NCBI RefSeq assembly: GCF_937616625.2
Contig: NC_065571.1
Location: 24,378,201 to 24,442,200, forward strand
Source: Mercurialis annua
Taxonomy: Eukaryota > Streptophyta > Magnoliopsida > Malpighiales > Euphorbiaceae
Reading direction: 5' to 3'
DNA: 64,000 nt
Shown: in pieces, positions 24,201-36,145 of the stretch
How the letters are laid out: each line of letters starts with the position of its first letter
Position numbering within the stretch: position 1 is the first letter of the stretch
Position numbers and translations under genes: made by a program
Notes under the pieces: generated by a model
What the model was told of the DNA's origin: nothing
The model's database searches: none
What the model saw: only the letters and a program-made list of their open reading frames with translations

Positions 24201-25490
24201 TATGAAACAAAACCAAACGTTTCACTTTTTTAGCGATTTAAGCCAAACGTTTACAAACGTTACGAAACAAAACAAAACGTTTAAAACGTTACCAAACAAA
24301 GCCAAACGTTCACAAAAGATACGAAACAAATTCAAATGTTTTACCTTTTTATCGATTTAAGCCAATTGCTTACAAACGTTACGAAACAAATCCAAACGTT
24401 TCACCTCTTTCGCAATTTAAGCCAAATGATTTGTTTCTTAAAGTTTACACAAGCAAACGTTTACAAACGTTTCACCTTTTTAGCGATTTAAGCCAAACGT
24501 TTACAAACGTTACGAAATAAACCCAATTTAGAAATTTAAGCAAAACGTTTACAAACGTTACGAAACAAAACCAAACGTTTCACATTATTAGCGATTTAAG
24601 CCAAACGTGTACAAACGTTACGAAACAAATCCAAATGTTTCAACTTTTTATCAATTTAAGCCGAACGTTTACCAACGTTACGAAACAAAACCAAACGTTT
24701 ACAAACATTACGAAACAAAACCGAACGTTTCTCCTTTTCAACGATTTAAGCCAAACGTTTTAAACGTTACGAAATAAAACTAAACGTTGTACCTTTTTAT
24801 CGATTTAAGCCAAACGTTTACAAACGTTACTTAACAAATCCGAGTGTTTCAACGTTTTAGCAATTTAAGCCAAACGCTTACAAACGTTACGAATCAAATT
24901 AAACCATTTCACCTTTTTAACGATTAAAGCCAAACGTTTACAAACGTTACGAAACAATTCCAAATGTGTCCCCATTTTAGCGATTCAAGCCAAACATTTA
25001 AAACATTACAAAACAAATCACCAAACGTTTCACCTTTTTAGCGATTTAAGCCAAACGTTTACAAACGTTACGAAAAAAATCTAAACGTTTCCCCTTTTCA
25101 GCGATTGAAGCCAAACGTTTACAAACGTAACGGAACAAAAACAAACGTTTCACATTTCTAGCTATTTAAACCAAACGTTTACAAACTTTACGAAACAAAA
25201 CCAAACGTTTCACCTTTTTAGCAAGTTAAGCCAAACGTTTAAAAACGTTATGAAACAAAACCAAGCGTTTAAAACATTACAAAACAAACGTTACGAAACT
25301 AATCCAATCGTTTACAAACGTTACAGAACAAATCCAAACGTTTCACATTCTTAGCGATTTCGGACAAACGTTTACAAATGTTACGAAACAAATCCAAACA
25401 TTTTACCTTTTTAGAAATTTTAGCCTAACGTTCACAAACGCTACAAAACAAAACCAAACGTTTACATTTTTAGCGATTTAAGCTAAACGT
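21240..25490 (+). repeat. Segmental duplication in the satellite, offset about 3042 bp
   Basis: About 1.2 kb at 21240-22450 recurs at about 24290-25490. An unusual landmark, GTTTACACAA preceded by ATTTGTTTC, occurs at 21401 and 24443, an offset of 3042 bp. A clipped monomer reading CAATTTAGAAATTTAAG follows both. The copies differ at scattered positions. Confidence 0.8.
22446..23500 (+). repeat. 448-bp higher-order repeat, about 2.3 copies
   Basis: The landmark CGTTTGCAAACGTTACG, followed by an unusual CCATTTTGGCAATTTTAGCC, occurs at 22446 and 22894 and, with CGTTTGTAAACG, at 23342. Spacing is 448 bp both times. Irregular monomers in between (CGTTTACAACGTTACGAATC, CATGTAAAAACATTAGG, TATAGAACAAAATC) recur in the same order, so whole blocks were copied. 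Confidence 0.87.
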
Positions 25491-25841
25491 TTACAAACGC
25501 TACGAAACAAATCAAAATATTTCCCCAATTTAGCGATTTAAGCCAAATGTTTACAAATGTTACGAAACAAATCCAAGCGTTTCACCTTTTTAGCAATTTA
25601 AACCAAACGTTAACAAACGTTACGAAACAAATCCAAACGTTTCCCTATTTCGGAGATTTAAGGCAAACGTTTCACCTTTTTCGCGATTTAAGGCAAACGT
25701 TTACAAACGTTACGAAACAAATCCAAACATTTCAGCTTTTTAGCAATTGAAGCAAATCGTTTACAAACGTTATGAAACATAACAGAACGTTTAAAATGTT
25801 ACAAAACAAATCCAAACGTGTCACATTTTTAGCAATTTAAG

Positions 25842-27299
25842 CCAAACATTTTCAAACGTAATAGAACAAAAGCAAACATTTCACATTTTCACCGATATAA
25901 GCCAAACGTTTACAAACGTTACGAAACAAATCCAAACGTTTCCCCATTTTGGCAATTTAAGCCAAACGTTTACAACGTTACGAATCAAATCCATACATTT
26001 CACCTTTTTAGCGATTTAAGCCGACCGCCGAACAATTACAAACGTTGCGAAACAAATCCAAACATTTCCCCATTTTAGCGATTTATATCAAACGTTTAAA
26101 ACATTGTGAAAGAAATCCAAACGTTTCCCCTTTTTAGCGATTTAAGCCAAACGTTTACAAACGTTACGTAACAAATCCGAACGTTTTCCCATTTTAGAGA
26201 TATAAGCCAAGCATTTTAAATGGTATGAAACAAATCCAAACATTTAACCTTTTTAGCGATTTAATCCAAACGTTTACAAACGTTACGAAACAAATCCAAA
26301 GTTTCACCTTTTTAGCGATTTAAGACAAAAGTTTACAAAGGTTATGAAACAAAACCAAATGTTTCACCTTTTTAGCGATTTAAGCCAAACGTTTACAAAC
26401 AAAACCAAATGTTTTACCTTTTTAGCGATTTAAGCAAATAAGCCAAACGTTTACAAACATTATGAAAAAAACCAAATGTTTCACATTTTTAGCGAATTAA
26501 GCCATTTAAGCAAAACGTTTACAAACGTTACGAAAAAAATCCAAACGTTTCACCTTTTTAGTTATTTAAGCCAAACATTTTCAAACGTTATAGAACAAAA
26601 GCAAACATTTCACATTTTCACCGATATAAGCCAAACGTTTACAAACGTTACGAAACAAATCCAAACGTTTCCCCATTTTGGCAATTTAAGCCAAACGTTT
26701 ACAACGTTACGAATCAAATCCATACATTTCACCTTTTTAGCGATTTAAGCCGACTGCCGAACATTTACAAACGTTGCGAAACAAATCCAAACGTTTCCCC
26801 ATTTTAGCGATTTATATCAAACGTTTAAAACATTGTGAAAGAAATCCAAACGTTTCTCCTATTTAGCGATTTAAGCCAAACGTTTACAAACGTTACGAAA
26901 CAAATCCGAACGTTTTCCCATTTTAGAGATATAAGCCAAGCATTTTAAATGGTATGAAACAAATCCAAACATTTAACCTTTTTAGCGATTTAATCCAAAC
27001 GTTTACAAACGTTACGAAACAAATCCAAAGTTTCACCTTTTTAGCGATTTAAGACAAAAGTTTACAAAGGTTATGAAACAAAACCAAATGTTTCACCTTT
27101 TTTGCGATTTAAGCCAAACGTTTACAAACAAAACCAAATGTTTTACCTTTTTAGCGATTTAAGCAAATAAGCCAAACGTTTACAAACATTATGAAAAAAA
27201 CCAAATGTTTCACATTTTTAGCGAATTAAGCCATTTAAGCAAAACGTTTACAAACGTTACGAAAAAAATCCAAACGTTTCACCTTTTTAGTGATTTAAG
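25842..27299 (+). repeat. 729-bp higher-order repeat, two copies
   Basis: CCGACCGCCG at 26021 and CCGACTGCCG at 26750, both embedded in AGCC...AACA, are 729 bp apart. The sequence from CATTTTCAAACG to a clipped CCATTTAAGCAAAACG is collinear in both copies. Part of the same block appears a third time at 46436-47318. Confidence 0.87.
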
Positions 27300-27803
27300 G
27301 AAAACGTTACGAAACAAATCCTAATGTTTCACCTTTTTTGGGATTTAAGCCAAACGTTTACAAAAGGTTACGAATTTATTTCATAACGTTTTAAATGTTT
27401 GAAACATTATGAAACAAATCCAAACGTTTCACCTTTTTAGCGATATAAGCCAAACGTTTACAAACGCTATGAAACATATCCAAGCATTGCACCTTTTTAG
27501 CAATTTAAGCCGAACGCTTACAAACGCTACGAAACAAAACCAAACCTTTCACCTTTTTAGGGATTTAAGCCAGCGTTTCACATTTTTAGTGATTTAAGCC
27601 AAACGTTTACAAACGTTACGGAACGAATCCAAACGTTTCACCTTTTTAGCTATTTTAGTCAAACGTTTAAGACGTTATGAAACAAATCCAGACGTGTCAC
27701 CCTTTTAGCAATTTAAGCTAAACGTTTACAAAACCAAACGTTTCAAACGTTATGAAACAAATCCAAATGTCTCCCTTTTTTTCCGATTTAAGCCAAACGT
27801 TTT

Positions 27804-28333
27804 TGTTGGGTTTTCTAGGTTCATAACGCAGCGGAATTTCAAAAAATTTATCTAAAATCCAAACCAAGATCCATGTAATTTGAATAAATAGATTAATAAC
27901 AGAATCAATACTTACTTGTATGTCGAATTCAACAGCAATGCAGGAAGGAAGGAGGTGGTTCACTTTGGTGATACCTGGCCTCGGATTAGAAACGCCTCCA
28001 AAAGAATGCGTCCTCTACGAGTATCCACACGAACAGACCTTAGCCAAAACTAGTGCTTGTGTGCTAGCACTATTGCTTCAAAAGCAATTTCGAATTTTAG
28101 TGATTTAGTGAATAATGAATTTCGTTATCCTCAAAACTATTCCTAAATGTGTATTTATTGTCATACAACAACACTAGGGTTTGAGACAAATTCGAATTTC
28201 AATCTCATTGCAATTCTTACAAGTTTATGTTTATCAAAAACTCCTTTTTGATAATCATCCATATATATTAATTATTATATTTATTATCTTCAAAAAATAA
28301 TAAATTAAGGAAAACACTTATCCTTAATTTCGA

Positions 28334-28371
<38 letters not shown>

Positions 28372-29337
28372 CGAATTATATGTATATATAATAATTAATC
28401 ACTTAATCACATTGGGCTTGTATAACCCATAAGTGTTTTGGGCCTGTTCTTAGTGTGTGACCCTGTAGGTTCATATAAGGTTGGCAGTAGGCCCGAAATC
28501 CCTATTTCAGCCCACAAGTCATAAGTGGCCTATAGCAAGACATTATGACTACCCAAGTTATACAAATATCGACAATACGATTTAACCATTTACAATAATA
28601 TTTTAATCCCTTTGTCACTCGATATCCAGATTGAATATAAGGCATAGTCCTGTCATCCTTATAATATTCAATCATTAGTTTTTTGACTCTAAGTAGACTG
28701 AAAATGATAACTCTTTATCAATTCATTTACCATGGCCATGCATTTCCTTCAGTCTATCTTCTTCAAAGGGCCCATAGATATCTTACTCAAATAAATGAGG
28801 GACAAATTCCTTCTCAGTCACTCACATTTCTCACATAGTTACTTTCATATCTAATGACAATCTATTCCATTATCCTGTTAAAGATAATGTAAGACTGTAT
28901 CAAAATATGAAATAGCTATGTAGAAGTCCATGATGATTTCAAGGTCAAATGATTATACTAATAGAACTGTAATGAGAATTACTTATGACAGTTATCTATG
29001 TAGTATTCTCATAGTGGGTCATCCAGTGCCTTATTTCTCAAATAGCACCTATGATTTGACTTAATATCTCATATACATGATTAGTAAAATATAATCATCA
29101 GTCAACATCATACTAGTCTCAATGTTCTATTAAGACTAGGGATAGATGGTATATAATTCTTTTATAAAACCTAAGGGTTCTACTATCAAGTCACATACTT
29201 GATGACCTTAGAAAGAATTAACCATTCAAGTATTTTAATCATTAATATAAAATGATAAAAACTGCCAATTAATAAATAACAAAATGATAAAGTCAAAACA
29301 TGGTCAAACATTATTGACCTAGTGCATATCACTAACA
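27804..29337 (-). repeat. Copia1 3' LTR, complete (1534 bp)
   Basis: On the plus strand it runs from TGTTGGGTTTTC to CACTAACA. It abuts satellite on the left and the polypurine tract on the right. It contains a (TA)n tract and a decayed TATA site at 28152-28159: minus-strand AATAAATA, where the other two copies have TATAAATA. Confidence 0.9.
28337..28369. repeat. (TA)n microsatellite
   Basis: An uninterrupted run of about 16 TA dinucleotides inside the copia1 3' LTR. The other two LTR copies are cut off before this point, so its age cannot be compared. Confidence 0.9.
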
Positions 29338-29348
29338 ATCTCCCACTT
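29338..29348 (-). other. Copia1 polypurine tract
   Basis: The minus strand reads AAGTGGGAGAT immediately before the LTR start TGTTAG, the standard plus-strand priming site of plant copia elements. Copia2 has the same AAGTGGGAGAT at 58466-58476. Confidence 0.85.
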
Positions 29349-29351
29349 GCA

Positions 29352-32300
29352 CTAGGCCCAATCTACATTAAATCTAATTCCCATGGACCTAGTATGACTC
29401 TCATGCTTAGGCTGTGGAAGAGCCTTAGTTAGCGGATCAGCAACATTATCATTTGTCGAAACTCTTCATATCTTCAAGTCTCCTCTCTCAATGATTTCTC
29501 GAATGAGATGATAACGTCTAAGTATGTGCTTGGATCGCTGATGTGATCTGGGCTCCTTTGCTTGTGCTATGGCCCCATTGTTATCACACAACAAGTTCAC
29601 TGGATTGGATATACTAGGAACAACTCCTAATCCAGTTATGAACTTCTTGATCCAAACAGCCTCCTTAGCTGCGTCTGAAGCAGCTATATACTCAGCTTCC
29701 GTTGTAGAATCAGCAACGGTGTTCTGCTTCGTGCTTTTCCAGCTGAAAGCACCTCCATTCAAACCAAACACATATCCTGAGTGTGATTTATAATCATCAA
29801 TGTCAATCTGGAAGCTAGCGTTTGTGTAACCCTTTACAATCAGCTCATCTTCCTGACCACCATATAGCAAGAATGCATCCTTGGTTCTTCTCAAGTACTT
29901 AAGGATGTTCTTAACTGATGCCCAGTGACTTTCACCTGGATTTGACTGGTATCTGCTCGTTGTACTCAAAGCATACGAGACATCAAGTCGAGTGCACAAC
30001 ATTGCATACATGATAGATCCAATAGCAGAAGCATATGGAATCTTACTCATGCGGTCTCACTCATCCTGTGTGTTAGGACACTGAGTCTTGCTGAGACTGA
30101 TGCCATGTGACATTGGCAAGAATCCTCTCTTGGAGTCTTGCATGCTAAACCTGTTTAATACCTTATCAACATAAGTGCTTTGACTTAGGCCAATGAGTCT
30201 TCTAGATCTATCTCTATAGATCTTGATGCCTAATATATAAGCAGCATCGCCCAAGTCTTTCATTGCAAAACACTTCCCTAACCATGATTTAACATTTTGT
30301 AGTATGGGAATGTCGTTTCCAATGAGTAGTATGTCATCAATATAAAGCACTAAGAAAACAATCACGCTCCCACTAACCTTCTTGTATACACAAGGTTCAT
30401 CTTCATTCTTGATGAATCCAAACTCTTTGATTGCTTCATCAAAACGAAGATTCCAACTCCGAGAAGCTTGCTTTAATTCATAAATGGATTTTTGAAGCTT
30501 GCAAACCTTTCTAGAATTCTCTAGACTGGCAAAACCCTCAGGTTGTGTCATGTACACATCCTCAAGTAAGTTTCCATTAAGAAACGTTGTTTTGACATCC
30601 ATTTGCCATATCTCATCGTCATAATATGTAGCTATGGCAAGAAGAATTCGAATGGATTTGAGCATAGCAACTGGTGAAAAGGTTTCATCATAGTCTATAC
30701 CATGTATTTGTCTGAAACCTTTTGCAACTAGTCTTGCTTTATAGGTATGCACATTGCCATCCATGTCAGTCTTCATTTTGAAGACCCATTTGCACCCAAT
30801 GGTTTTTACACCATCCGCTGGGTCAATCAAGGTCCAAACTTGATTATCATACATGGATTGCATTTCAGATCTCATGGCTTCAAGCCATTTTTCAGAGTCA
30901 GGACTATTTATAGCCTCTTGATAGGATTTGGGTTCTTCTTGATCCACAATCATCACATCATTGTTCTCAGTAATGAGAAATCCATATCTCATAGGATTAT
31001 GACGTGTCCTATCAGACCTCCTTTGGCCTTGTGGTACTTGTACTGGTTCACCAATTACTTGTTGATTCTTTTGAGGTTCCATTCTTGGTACAATGCTACT
31101 TTGTGGTTCTTGAATTTCTTCAAGTTGTACTGTACTCCCACCGGTTCCTTTGGAAATAAATTCTCTTTCCATAAGACACCATTTCTAGCAACAAACACTT
31201 TGTTCTCATAAGCATTGTAGAAGTAATATCCTTTAGTTTCTTTAGCATATCCTACAAAAAGGCATTTTTCAAATTTGGGTGTTAATTTATCTGAAATTAG
31301 GCGCTTCACATAAGCTTGACATCCCCAAATCTTAAGAAAATACAAACTAGGAGTTTTTCAAGTCCATATCTCATATGGTGCCTTTTCAACTGCCTTTGAT
31401 GGAACTCTATTCAAAATGAATGCAGCGGTTTCTAAAGCATAACCCCAAAATGAGATTGGAAGATCAGTTTGACTCATCATTGATCGAACCATATCCAATA
31501 GAGTTCGATTTCTCCGTTCAGACACACCATTCCATTGTGGCGTTCCAGGTGGAGTCAATTGAGAAACGATCCCACAATCTCTTAGATGATCTGCAAATTC
31601 TTGTCTTAAATATTCACCACCTCGATCAGATCTTAGTATTTTAATATTTTTACCAAGTTTATTTTTTACTTCATTATTAAATATTTTGAACTTTTCAAAA
31701 GATTCAGATTTATGTTTCATCAGATAAACATAACCGTATCTACTGAGATCATCAGTAAAAGTAATGAAGTACTGAAATCCACCTCTAGCATTTGTACTTA
31801 ATGGATCACATACATCTGTGTGTATAAGGCCCAATAAGCTTTTAGCTCTTTCACCTTGTCCAATAAAAGGTGTTTTTGTCATTTTGCCCACTAGACAAGA
31901 TTCACATGTTTCAAATGATTCATAATCAAATGAATTCAAAAGTCCATCTCTTTGAAGTTTTGATATGCGTTTCTCATTTATACGGCCTAAACGACAATGC
32001 CAGAGATAAGTAGAGTTTAAATCATTTGACTTAAACTTCTTAGCATTGATGTTATAGATTGATTTTTCATTAGTATCTTCAACATTTAAAATATAAAGAC
32101 CACTACGGCGTGGAGCATATCCATAAAGAATGTTATTATGCGAAATACTGCATTTATTATTCCTAATAATAAATTCAAAACCATCCTTGTCCAAACAAGA
32201 AACATAAATAATATTCCTACACATGGTAGGTACATAATAACAATTATTCAAAGATAAAATAAGTCCACTAGGCAAAGATAACTCATAAGTCCCTAAAGCT

Positions 32301-33133
32301 AAAGCAGCAACTCTTGCTCCATTTCCAACTCGTAGGTCCACTTCGCCTTTTGTCAAACTTCTACTCCTTTTGAGACCCTGCACATTAGTACAAATGTGAG
32401 ATCCAGATCCAGCATCTAATACCCATGAATCAGAAGTAGAAAGATTAATTTCTATAGCATGAATACCTGAAGTGGTTGTCTCACTACCCTTGTTCTTCTT
32501 CAGATCATCCAGATATTTCTTGCAATTCCTTTTCCAATGTCCAGGTTCCTTACAGAAAAAGCAAGTTCCTTCCTTTGGCGGTTTTGCTTTGGGTTCATCC
32601 TTGGTCTTGGCCTTGGTCTTCGGCTTAGACTTCTTGGAAGCCTTTCCCTTGCCCTTACCAGAACTTTTCATACCCTTTCCCTTGTTGACAATAAGAACAT
32701 CCTTAATCTCATTCTTGATGCTCTTTTCAGCAGTTTGAAGCATCCCATGCAACTCTGTGATGGTCTTCTCCATATTATGCATATTGAAGTTCATGATGAA
32801 ACCATCATAAGCCTCAGGCAAAGATTGGAGAACAATTTCTGTAGCCAACTCTTGGGCAATTGGGAGACCGAGCCTGTCCAAATGTTCAAGATGACCCTTC
32901 ATCTTCAAAACATGAGGACTAACTAAGTCGCTAGTAGTCAACTTGCAAGAAAGCAAATTCTTGATGGTATTGAACCTTTCAATTCTTGCTCTCTCTTGGA
33001 ACATTTCCATGAGATCAGCAATCATGGTGTTCGCATCCAATTCCATCATATGCTTTTGGAGTTCATTCTCCATGCATCCAAGCATAATGCAAGTGACATC
33101 AGTAGAGTCATTGAGATGCTTCGTATAAGCATC
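29352..33133 (-). pseudogene. Copia1 gag-pol polyprotein, main part, inactivated
   Basis: Domains in coding order: gag body (UBN2-like, ~33130-32600); lysine-rich linker; CCHC knuckle CFFCKEPGHWKRNC (32563-32522); protease motif LDAGSGSHIC (~32420-32396); GAG-pre-integrase LWHCRLG with CESCLVGKM; integrase core with HTD, SDRGGEY and SERRNRTL as the D, D, E residues; RT with MDVKTTFLNG and the catalytic YIDD (30344-30333); RNase H with ADSTTEAEYIAAS and CDNNGAIAQAKEPRS. Damage in this part: TGA at 31358-31360, a one-base loss near 31170 (frame change), TGA at 30057-30059 and TGA at 29466-29468. The inferred natural stop is TAG at 29352-29354, overlapping the run-up to the polypurine tract. Length is typical once the gag start at 44348-44538 is added. 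Confidence 0.9.
33129..33133. other. Target-site duplication of the chromovirus, left copy (GCATC)
   Basis: GCATC immediately left of the LTR start TGTCACG. The same five bases follow the right LTR at 44348-44352. Five bases is the normal duplication for Ty3/gypsy integrases, and the copia gag frame is interrupted exactly here. Confidence 0.92.
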
Positions 33134-33723
33134 TGTCACGACCCATTTTCATGAATCACGACCGGCGCTAGGGTATGGGTAATGTAGTACCGAAACCCGT
33201 AGCTAGCCTTTCATTTAACATATAAACACATAAACCTGCAGAAAACCAATGCTCGGGGGCAACCGAGACTTCAGCCTAAAACTAGCAGTTATAATATTCA
33301 ACAGTTAATATAACATGCTTATTCAATTCCGAGTCTAAAATAGATTCATCATAAATCAATGTAAATAATACAGCATGCCAGAGCAATATAACCAGTCGAA
33401 CCAATTCGACAAAATAAATAATTATAATAAAGACGTCTAGTTACTACTGCGGTCTAAGAATAAAACGGTTTTACAGTTTATCAAAAATAAATGGAACCTC
33501 CGAAGAAAATTAAATGCGGAGATCATCAGACTCTCTCAGATCATAACCCTGGGGAAAATTGGGAAAACAACGGGGTCAGATATACTGAGATGAGTTTATA
33601 CCACTATCTACATTTATTAAGTGGAAAACCTTTAAAACGTTTAAAACATTTAATAACGATATTACGGATAATAGTTGGAACCCTAATCCACAATTCTAAA
33701 TAAATATCACAATCCAATAGGTC

Positions 33724-33844
33724 TGGTCCCGAGAGCTGAGCTACACCGAGTTACCACTGACCACACTTATACCAGAGTCCCGAGAGCTGAGCTACACCGA
33801 GTTACTCTACCTGGTCCCGAGAGCTATGCTCACACCGAGTTACC
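33724..33844. repeat. LTR minisatellite, three irregular units
   Basis: TCCCGAGAGCTGAGCTACAC followed by CGAGTTAC occurs near 33727 and 33778, with a diverged unit near 33815. The other LTR has the same array at 42045-42165. Confidence 0.85.
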
Positions 33845-35684
33845 ACATTTCCATATATACCTTACCCAGATCAATACCGGTGCGCACGCAGTCCTAATGA
33901 TGCCCATTAGGTAGCATGTTCCAACTAGAATGCCATAATATAAAAACAGTTCGAAATATACGTACAGTATATAATTAATATTAAAATAACAATTTACTTA
34001 ATAAAGCGGTAAATAGTAAATATAAACTCACTGCTTGCTAATCCACGTGAATACCGGCAAGCAACTAATTCTGGTTCGCCTCTGAAGCACGAACAGTAGA
34101 TGGGTCTAGACAAATAAAATAATTATTAAAATCAGACCCTAACTCTAAAGAGTACTAGACACCACATAGGACTAGCACAAATAACACGTCGGAATAAATA
34201 ATCCAAGGCACACACAAATAATACCCATTAGGTAATAAAACCCAATTAATATAAGTCTATTGAGTTCCCGCTTAAAATCCAATTTATAAATATTATTTAA
34301 TAATTTTAAATAATAAATAATTTCCAAATAGTGGGTTAGCCGAGTTATCACAAACTACCAAGCTAACCTCACTTGTCGGGCGACCCAAGTCTAACCCGAT
34401 TCCAAACGTTTATCAAATATAAACCCAAGTTTATATTTATAAAATAAATTAACAAAATAATAATCCATTTTAAAAGCGGAACTCAATAACTTCAATATCA
34501 AGTAACCCAAGTTACGACCCAAAAACTTAATTAAATAAGCTATAAAAAGTTTAGGGACTAAATTGTACTTTAGCCAATTAGGGACTAAATTGTACTTTAG
34601 CCAAAATGATATCCGAAATCAAATTAATTGTTTTTGTTTATAATTAAAACCCAAAATAAAGTTACTAATCAAAAATCTACTTAATAAGGTTATTAATAAG
34701 TTCAGGGGCTAAATTGTAATTTAGCCAACTTTTGACAAAACGACATCGCATGCAAATATAACTACCCGAGTAATTATATTAACTTAATTTATAGTTATCT
34801 ATCATTTCCACTATTTAATTTCTACATAATATAAAAACCCAAGTTATTAGTTTAAAGTTTAACCTTAAGGATTAATTTGTTTTAAGTAAAAGACATGGGT
34901 GACTAAAGTGAGAATTCAACCATCTTCTCCAATTCAATTATCAAACACCCGCCACCCTTGTATTAGCACATCACCATTTTTAAGTTTCTGAAACTAAGTC
35001 CATTTATCAATTCTCATCAAACCAAAGCAACCTAATAGCCATAAATCAATCCAAATCAACACAACACCATTGCTACACACCCATAATCAATTAACAAGAA
35101 GAAACAAGCATCAACGTTAACTGCCGAACCCAACCCTTAACACGAAAATGGAAAACAGATTGGTAACTCCATGAAATCATAAACTAAGAATTAACTCATG
35201 AGATATATAAGCCAAACAATCAAATCCATGGTCAAAGGAAAGCAAAATGGTTCGGCAGAAACCACAAAACTAAAACAGGAAATATAAAGCTTTAAAACGG
35301 AAACCGTACGGCGATTGAAACGAGATCGATTACGTACCGTTTAGCAAAACCGAGATAGAGAAACGTGGGGAATTGAGTCTAGAACGTCTGAGATCAAACG
35401 GTTTTGATTTCGACCTAGAAACGAATGAGAACGACTCAATTAACTGAAAGTCGTTCAAGAGCAAAATCTGGAAATCAAAAGAATCAGAAAATTTACCGAA
35501 CAGCGATCTTTGGAAGATGATAACAGCTTCGATATTCAGCGAAATAACAAGAGGAAAACGGCTAGGGTTTCAGTGATGAGTGGTGAAGATTTTCTGTTTA
35601 GAAGTCGGCCTGATATAACGAGAGGAAGTAGGTCGTAAACAGGTTGGAAGTGGGCCAGACGAAAGGGTCCACGGGAACAAAAGG

Positions 35685-35875
35685 TTCTCGAACGGGAATG
35701 GCCCTTCAGGCCTGATTCCCTTTCGAGAATGGCCTGGTCTCGAACGAGACCAGGCCTGCCAAAGGATTCTCGTTCGAGAATCCTTGGATTCTCGAACGAG
35801 AATCAACGTTTTTCCTCAGGTCTCGATTGAGACCTGAGTCAAACGTTAGTGGTTCAACCACTACGGTTGAACCAC
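35685..35875. repeat. Cluster of inverted repeats in the chromovirus 3' LTR
   Basis: This is the same cluster as 44006-44196, with at least one arm mismatch (CCCTTTCG here against CCCGTTCG in the other LTR). See that entry for arm coordinates. Confidence 0.9.
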
Positions 35876-36028
35876 AAACCAAAGAAGAAAATCTTTTTTT
35901 TTTTTTTTAAATCGAACCAAAACGAATTGAACCACAAAAATCTACGAAACTTCAAATACCCCTCAAAACACATCCGGAACCACGTCGGAAATTAACAAAA
36001 TAAATTCAAAATTTTACGGGATATTACA

Positions 36029-36039
36029 TTCTCCCCAAC
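36029..36039 (-). other. Chromovirus polypurine tract
   Basis: The minus strand reads GTTGGGGAGAA directly before the LTR start TGTAATATCCC. Purine-rich and in the right place for plus-strand priming. Confidence 0.85.
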
Positions 36040-36145
36040 TAATTAAAAATTCGTCCTCGAATTTAACACGATAAGCAATTACCATTAGAACAACACGTAA
36101 CACGAGTAAAAATCATAAAAGTCACAGAAATCAAGATATCGTACC

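Larger units (their letters stand above)
20201..27803 (+). repeat. 60-bp satellite array, long forward block with higher-order repeats
   Basis: About 125 forward monomers without a strand switch. Longer duplicated blocks are superimposed (448-bp, 729-bp and 3042-bp-offset copies, listed separately). The block ends where the copia1 LTR begins at 27804. Frames of 60-120 codons in this stretch are in-phase satellite translations. Confidence 0.95.
33134..36028 (-). repeat. Chromovirus 3' LTR (2895 bp)
   Basis: Runs from TGTCACGACCC to GGGATATTACA on the plus strand. It holds a minisatellite (33724-33844), repeats of AGGGACTAAATTGTACTTTA (34553-34615), a minus-strand TATA site (35202-35210) and a cluster of inverted repeats (35685-35875). 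No real gene: the frames at 33491-33703 and 35570-35806 recur in the other LTR only as copies. Confidence 0.95.

Noticed and set aside
33491..33703. A 70-codon frame repeated exactly at 41812-42024
   Set aside because: It is identical only because the two chromovirus LTRs are copies of one another; its product resembles nothing known.
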